A stretch of 64,000 bases of DNA, from assembly GCF_030272615.1 (NCBI RefSeq), contig NC_081406.1, positions 168,534,361 through 168,598,360 on the forward strand. The letters run 5' to 3'. Origin of the DNA: Cryptomeria japonica (Eukaryota; Streptophyta; Pinopsida; Cupressales; Cupressaceae). The position numbers and the translations under genes are program-made. The stretch's first letter is position 1. Each line of letters begins with the position of its first letter. The notes beneath the pieces were generated by a model. That model was given only the letters and a program-made list of their open reading frames with translations, ran no database searches and was not told where the DNA came from. Of the stretch, positions 58,462 through 64,000 are shown in pieces.

Positions 58462-59460
58462 CATGTGACATCCATGAAGGGATATTTTGTAAACAATCAG
58501 AAACCTTTAATGATAATCAAGTTGAAGCTTTGAGATTTATGCAATATGGTTCAAGTCCAAAACTGTACCCTGAAGCCACACACTCTTCCCTCTCCCAGCA
58601 TACACTAATGAGTCACAAGTTAACATAGAATCTAGTAGGATTTGATGAGAGCATTTTGATTTTACTTATGTCTTGTGTATTATAATAAAGACCAATTTGC
58701 CAATGTGACATCTTCATATGAGAGAAAAGCTTCATTTTATCTCAATACAATTGTACCTATTTCATTATTAGAAAAAATATATATACAAAGATTTGTTATT
58801 AGTATCCTCTATATTATGGATTTGAATTGATGTTCTCAATTAGTTATTATCTATTCAACTTTTCTTCATAAGGCACAACCATCTGGTGGTTATCAAATCA
58901 AGTCAACCATCCATGACTTTCAAAGTAATTGATATTTATTCCTACACCTCACACTCACAAGATTAATAATGAAATGACATTTATGATTCATCAAATGCTA
59001 ACAAAGTCTAATCAAAGTTCAACTTCAAGGTGTATACAACATATCATATTCAACTTCAAGATGCATACAACTTACCATAATCAAGCTCATGCCAACCACC
59101 ACCTGGATATTGTTATATGTCAATTAAAGTACAATATATGTAATAAAACCATATAGTCGTACAAAAAACCCATCATAGACCATCTATGTCGATTATAGTA
59201 CAATTCATTTGTAACAGGGGCACACTAACAATCTGAAGTTGCAAAGCCCTGTGGGAAGCATCAAATTAGAAATTTACTAATCTGACTCATACTACTGTCA
59301 AAAGCATCAAAGATGCTACTGCTAGAGAACACCATGCTCCATTATGAAGAGAATATTAGGTGCATCTGATGTTAGCGTCTGAAAATGAAACAATATTATT
59401 CAATTGCCAAAATCTAACTGACTTTATTTTATAAACCATTAATGAATAAAAATAGACAAG
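58462..59460. other. no recognisable gene
   Basis: AT-rich intergenic sequence; near 59020-59070 a short phrase (TTCAACTTCAAG-TGCATACAAC) is repeated twice. Confidence 0.45.
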
Positions 59461-59469
59461 GTTACCTGA

Positions 59470-61210
59470 GTGAAAGTTCAATGACCACTTTGACTAGTAG
59501 GTGTTGATGTTGAAGGCCCAACATTAACCTATTTACCTGACTATCAATGTCAAATGTTTGATTCAATAGATCATCTGTCATGACAATTTGATCCACTGTA
59601 GATGTGTCCTAGCCACATGCATTTGAATCATCTTCATGATAATAAACACAACAAGACCCACAATTTAATCTCATTAATGCACAAAGGAATATGTACCATC
59701 ACCAAGAGAGGGTCTCGTCAACGATGAATGATCTAGCATGAACCTGTATTTTTAAGAATTGTTAGTCTACACATAAAATGTATGGATGAACATAAAGGAT
59801 TTATGATAATCACTTCAACTAAAATGCATGATAATAAATGAAAAGGTGGGATTATATACCATAAAAATACATCCCTTCGAATTATATCAACAGAACCCAC
59901 TATGTTGACGCAAAAATCATAATGTGATACTGTTGTATATCATCAAAAAAGACCTTCATGAGCATAAAGGTTATGCGATAATTATATCATAAAAAATTGT
60001 CAAATAGTGTTGTCTAATAACAAAAATTGTAAAGCTCATCAAATGCATGATAATAAGTCGTGTTGTAAAAATACGTCCCTTCCAATTATATTGAGTGTAC
60101 TCGCTATGTGTATGCAAAAATCATGTTGCCAAAAAAAAATGTTCATCAATAGACCTGCATTTTGAACACATCCTTAATATACACGTAACAAACTTGAACA
60201 TTAAGGTTTAATGATCATTGTTTGAAATGAAATGCATGATAAAAGAATAAGGCACCATTAAGGACCTACTACTCAAGTGTGTCTGAAGGGCCATCTCTTT
60301 GTTTAAGAGTATCCAGTATTGCTTCATGATCAGCAGTAGTCACTGTCCATAGCTCTTTGGTCTTCGGTTTTGCTTGATGCTTCAACAACTTGACATTTGT
60401 AGCAATAATAAGGTGTGAATACATTATAATGGTTTTGTGTCTCTCATAGTCTTCAAATGCAGGTATGCCATTCTTTCTAATCATGTATGTTCGCAACCAA
60501 GTTCCCACGACAACAACTGAACCTATAGGATATGTGAATCCATCATCATCTATCACTGGTTGTGTTAACTTTTGTTTTCCCTATACACACCATGCCAACC
60601 AATATTCTGATCTCTGTTCATTCCCGTGCGGTGCAACAACTGCAAAAACATGTCTTGGTTGTACAAGATCTGATAGACGATCATACTCAAGTGAAATTTC
60701 CATGTCATCAATTGATAAAGATATTGTTTGAGATAAAGGAGTTAGATAGTGGGGAACCCACGTATCAACCCACTCACTTGACTTGCACTGATCCCAATCA
60801 CACCAAAGACAACTTTGACAAAAACAAGCCAACGCTCGTGTCCAAATGGTCCATGTACTTGCATCTGAGCTGAGAAATGAATGCATTTTTGAAGAATCTT
60901 TAATTGTTTGACAATCCAATCTATCTCCCACTGTTCCCTCCTCAACCAACCAAAAGAATCTGCTCACTGCTAAATCAAGAGTACCTCCATGTGACAATGC
61001 TAAACTACACCAATCAACAATAGAACGTGCATCAGAGAAATATGCACCTGAAATCCTCAATTGCTCCTTAACTAGAGCTCTCTTCAAACATGCACCTACT
61101 CCATCATGCTCTCCCTTCCCATGCCCTGCCTCAAAAAAACACCAAATATGAGGTATACGCCTCTCCACATGCAGACTGTGGGCCGTTGGAATCTACAGAA
61201 TGGCCCACAA
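59470..61210 (-). pseudogene. transposase-like gene, probably multi-exon
   Basis: On the minus strand 61168-60581 (195 codons) and 60556-60269 share one frame and are separated by a single TAG. The first has IPHIWCFFEAGHGKGEHDG then VGACLKRAL, and the block YWLAWCV. The second has IGSVVVVGTWLRTYM. I recall HGKG-x2-DG-x-G-x3-KR motifs from uncharacterised transposon-derived proteins of plants and animals, so a transposase C-terminal domain is possible. A splice acceptor may lie near 61190 (CCATTCTGTAG|A). An acidic segment near 59620-59500 (VDQIVMTDDLLNQTFDIDSQ) could be a last exon. The function is not established. Confidence 0.45.
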
Positions 61211-61377
61211 ACCCTTTTTTCTTGGTTTTTTGTATTGAAATCAAATATCCGATTTTATTACAAAAATTTTTTAGTCCCCAAAAAAATTCCTGTTGCCGCC
61301 ATTTATTAAGTAAACTGCCACATGGCAGAAATTTGATATCCGATTAAATCAGATATCGGATTTTATTAGTCATATTT

Positions 61378-61395
61378 TAGAGAGAGAGAGATAGA

Positions 61396-61467
<72 letters not shown>
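61378..61467. repeat. GA microsatellite
   Basis: About 90 bp of (GA)n with two interruptions. Confidence 0.95.
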
Positions 61468-61470
<3 letters not shown>

Positions 61471-61701
61471 TGTCCATAGGGGTCATATGGTGTCCCATGA
61501 ACCCTTATGACCTCTTAGGACACCATAGGACCCCTAATGACACCATATTGGGTTGCTTTGGGTCATATTGTGTCCTAAGGGGTCATATTGTGTCGTAAGG
61601 GGTCCTATGGTGTCCCAAGACACCATATGACCCCTATGGACACCATAGGACCCCTTAAGACACCAAATCATGTCATTAGGGGTCATATTGTGTCTTATAG
61701 G
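61467..61701. repeat. inverted and direct GGTGTCC/AGGGGTCATAT word array
   Basis: GGTGTCCxTAGGGGTCATAT and its reverse complement occur about ten times in mixed orientation. 61467-61494 and 61619-61646 are perfect 28-bp reverse complements, 124 bp apart. Element F is inserted at its right end. Confidence 0.8.
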
Positions 61702-62461
61702 TGTATATGGTGAAAATGGATAACAATAATAACAATATTGAAAGGCTAAATGAATCCAACCACAAAACCCTAGCCTAACAATCAGCAAATATCCACCATA
61801 ACATATGAAGATTACCTAAGACAATGCAAATCACATGAAATCACAAAGATTATACCATCACATGTCCAATAGGGTTTTGATCTCCATTGATCTTGCTTGA
61901 TATATATTTGCTCTCAGATTTTATGTGCACAAGAACTCAACAAAGAACGAAATGTGGTTGCAAGTAGGATCGTAGTGTAGTCAAAGTGATCAAGTAGTTA
62001 GCTCATTAGGGTTTGATAATGAAGGAAGCATCTCCTTATATAGAAGACACAATATGAAATGGAGGGATAAGATTGAGAGGTGTAAAAGGAGGTCGGCTAT
62101 GATTAGAGGGTAGGTAAAAGAAATAATAAAATAAAGAAAGGGGTAGGTAGTGTATGAATTAAGAGATGAATGACAAGTGTCATGGGTAGAAAAGGCTAAT
62201 GAATTAATTAAATAAATAAAGATTTATTTAATTAATAGAAGAAGTGGGATAGTTAAATAAATAAAAATATTTATTTAATTTAAGAAAAGGATAATTTAAA
62301 TAAATAAATGTATTTATTTAAATGAGAAATAAGGCTAGAAGAGGATAAATGAATTAATTAAATAAATAAGGATTTATTTAATTAATAGAAGAATTAAGCT
62401 TAGATAATTAAATAATTAAAAATATTTATTTAATTAGACTGGACAATTTTGAGTGTCTACA
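61702..62461 (-). repeat. 3' LTR of element F
   Basis: In plus orientation TGTATATGGTG ... GAGTGTCTACA. About 760 bp; it differs from E's LTR by small deletions (near 61880 and 61985) and substitutions. Confidence 0.92.
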
Positions 62462-62807
62462 TTTTGCCCCTCTTTGAGACAATGTGGCTTGTCGCGTTGT
62501 TTCAAAGAAGATAATATGAACTGATACAGAGTTGCCCCAAGATGGGGATGATATGCCCCCTCGAGAGATTGGATGAAAATGTCTGAAGAAGATTGCAGAC
62601 AATCTCTCGATAAGAAAAAAAGGCTAGAATGGATTGACCGGATAAAGTGACAAAGTCACGGGATAATGAAAACTGACTCGGGAAACGAAGGCGAGGGCTA
62701 GGGTAGGGTATAAGATAGACCACGGGGGAAAATATATCCTCATTGTCATCTACACATCCATGAGACCATATTTCAGAGTGAAAATTTAGCAGGAGCAGTT
62801 AGCAGTG

Positions 62808-62873
62808 ATGACTTTCACTCACAGATTCGACCGCGTTCACTAATTCCAGAGGCCAACAGAGGCAGGAGAGCCG
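62808..62873 (+). pseudogene. element F antisense PMD gene, exon 1
   Basis: Same 22-codon exon as in E, starting MTFTHRFDRV, with TAA at codon 12 and donor GAGCCG|GTAAGT. Confidence 0.5.
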
Positions 62874-62989
62874 GTAAGTACTGCCAAACCTCCTCGTACT
62901 TTGACGCATTTAATTTTGTCATTAATGCATGTTGAATAGGGTAATAAATGCACTTAGACTAGGGTCCAAAAAATGTTAAAAAACATCCA

Positions 62990-63235
62990 GGCACATCTGC
63001 GTTGGTGCCAAGCACGTCTGTGTCTGCTAGGCGCGTCTATGTTTGTGCCAGGCGCGTCTATGTCTGGACCCACATCTATGTAAATTATGGCCGCATCTGT
63101 GTTGTTCAGGCACGTTTGTGCCAAGAAGGCACGTCTATGTCTCCCAGGCACATCTGTGCAGAGCATAGGCACGTCTGTGTCAAGAAGGCGTGTCTATGTT
63201 TTTCAGGCGCGTCTGTGCAGTCTTTGAGCGCATTT
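62990..63235 (+). repeat. CGCGTCTGTGT word array in element F
   Basis: About 12 variants (GCACGTCTGTGT, GCGCGTCTATGT and others) in the same order as in E but with independent CpG decay. Confidence 0.85.
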
Positions 63236-63367
63236 GCGTTTGAAAAGTATGAATTTGCATCTTCTAGGTCAAATTGGCAGTTCTGTGATGAACATATGTT
63301 GTCGATTGGATAAAATGCTAAGGGGAAACACTTAAGCAAGTCCTCTAGGAAGACTAGGATAGATCAA

Positions 63368-63729
63368 GGCACTTTGTGATGAACAGTGAGTACCAAGATA
63401 GAGTACTTTGTGATTAACAGGGAGTACTAAAATATGAGCAGCACTTTGTGATGAACAGGGAGTGCAAATGTGAGTAACACTTTGTGATGAATAGGGAGTG
63501 TCACACACGTAGTACTTTGTGATGAACAGGGAGTACCACTAGGATAATCAGGAACACTTTGTGATGAACAGTGAGTGTCACTAGGATAGACAGCAACACT
63601 TTGTGATGAACAGTGAGTGTCACTAGGGTAGATAGCAACACTTTGTGATGAACAGTGAGTGTCACTAGGGTAGATAGGCATATGCATTTAGATAAAAAGT
63701 AGCATTTTGTAATAAACAAGGAATGCCAC
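63368..63729 (+). repeat. hairpin array in element F, nine units
   Basis: Nine units around TTTGTGATGAACAG. Arm pairs are AGTACT/AGTACT, GCACT/AGTGC, ACACT/AGTGT (four times), GTACT/AGTAC and GCATT/AATGC. The first unit has one mismatch. Three neighbouring units have a 42-bp period; the others are spaced differently. Confidence 0.85.
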
Positions 63730-63763
63730 TATGACTGACATGATTTGATTTGCTTGACTGCAG

Positions 63764-64000
63764 GAGTACTTGCCGATGTTGGAGTCACGGGAGAGATTCC
63801 CGTCGACACAAAGGTTGCGACCTGAGTTGTTGTTTGAGGACACAGCTGCCATCGAGGAGATGGGTTTGAGACATGTATTGTATGTGCCTGAGTTTCGGGC
63901 AAACATGGGTTTGCTGACTACGCTAGCTGAGAGATGGCACTCTGAGACGTGCACATTCCATTTGCCGATGGGTGAGATGACGGTCACCCTGGAGGATGTA
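63764..64000 (+). pseudogene. element F antisense PMD gene, exon 2 (partial)
   Basis: Open from EYLPMLESRERFPS to the window edge, with LAERWHSETCTFHLPMGEMTV, the PMD signature. In the visible 79 codons there is no stop. It is about 90 percent identical to E's exon 2. Confidence 0.8.

Larger units (their letters stand above)
61702..64000 (-). mobile_element. Element F: second copy of the element E family, cut by the window edge
   Basis: It starts with a 3' LTR and then repeats the order of E: purine tract, antisense TATA box, exon 1, intron with both arrays, PMD exon. The possible left target duplication is ATAGG (61697-61701), which cannot be tested here. It shows that the antisense gene and both arrays belong to the family, not to one copy. 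Confidence 0.9.

Noticed and set aside
38400-61380. DNA transposon with inverted ends around the split gene and the transposase-like gene
   Set aside because: I compared both ends by eye and found only GATATCCGAT-like words, not terminal inverted repeats. Kept only as a hypothesis.
63427-63719. Minus-strand frames with a repeated YPSDTHCSSQSV peptide
   Set aside because: The repeat period is 42 bp in part of the array only; in element E the frame is not kept, so coding is unlikely.
1-64000. tRNA, rRNA or other structural RNA genes
   Set aside because: No cloverleaf with A/B boxes or rRNA core was seen; the TGGTATCAGAGC words are retrotransposon primer sites, not tRNA genes.

Overview
The window looks like intergenic DNA from a seed plant with a very large, repeat-filled nuclear genome. 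A conifer or other gymnosperm is my guess, from the AT-rich background, multi-kilobase nested LTR retrotransposons, LINE fragments, a plant mobile domain (PMD) gene and plant-type introns. I see no intact single-copy host gene. Almost everything is transposable element, mostly decayed, with at least three levels of nesting.

Left third (1-23621). Fragments of a LINE ORF1 (1-490, minus), AT-rich and purine-rich filler, a 5'-truncated LINE with a 9-bp target duplication (4996-5776, minus) and a badly decayed Copia pol (5830-8860, plus) split by a 1.3-kb insertion. Element A follows (10287-23621, plus): a large LTR element with PBS and PPT but no recognisable coding capacity. It contains a Copia-type solo LTR (15049-16481) flanked by AATAA.

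Middle (23622-36734). Element B is a minus-strand LTR element carrying a gag (coiled coil plus zinc knuckles) and then a decayed reading frame of about 1,090 codons that I do not recognise, where pol would normally be. A complete Copia element C (27795-34830, target duplication ATTAC) is inserted in B's third zinc knuckle. B and C have related LTRs and 3' regions, so B is probably a non-autonomous relative of C. Element A sits in B's 3' LTR.

Right half (36735-64000). A decayed multi-exon plus-strand gene (38751-56825) is split by a 16,159-bp Tat-like Ty3/gypsy element E (39148-55306, minus; both LTRs 785 bp and about 1.5 percent different; target duplication GATGG). E carries gag, protease, G-patch-like motif, RT, two RNases H and integrase. 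On its opposite strand it carries a second gene: TATA box, short exon 1, an intron full of repeats, and a PMD plus coiled-coil exon. A second copy of the family (F) enters at 61702 and runs off the window. Between E and F lie a 360-bp tandem repeat, a minus-strand transposase-like gene, a GA microsatellite and an inverted-repeat array.

How it fits together: E's sense genes would make a virus-like particle and copy the element, while the antisense PMD gene is a host-type cargo gene with its own promoter. The same CGCGTCTGTGT word is iterated upstream of gag and inside the antisense gene's intron, in each case in the sense of the gene it precedes. The intron also holds a row of short hairpins whose stems co-vary from unit to unit. 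These two features, and B's unidentified reading frame, are the least explained things here.
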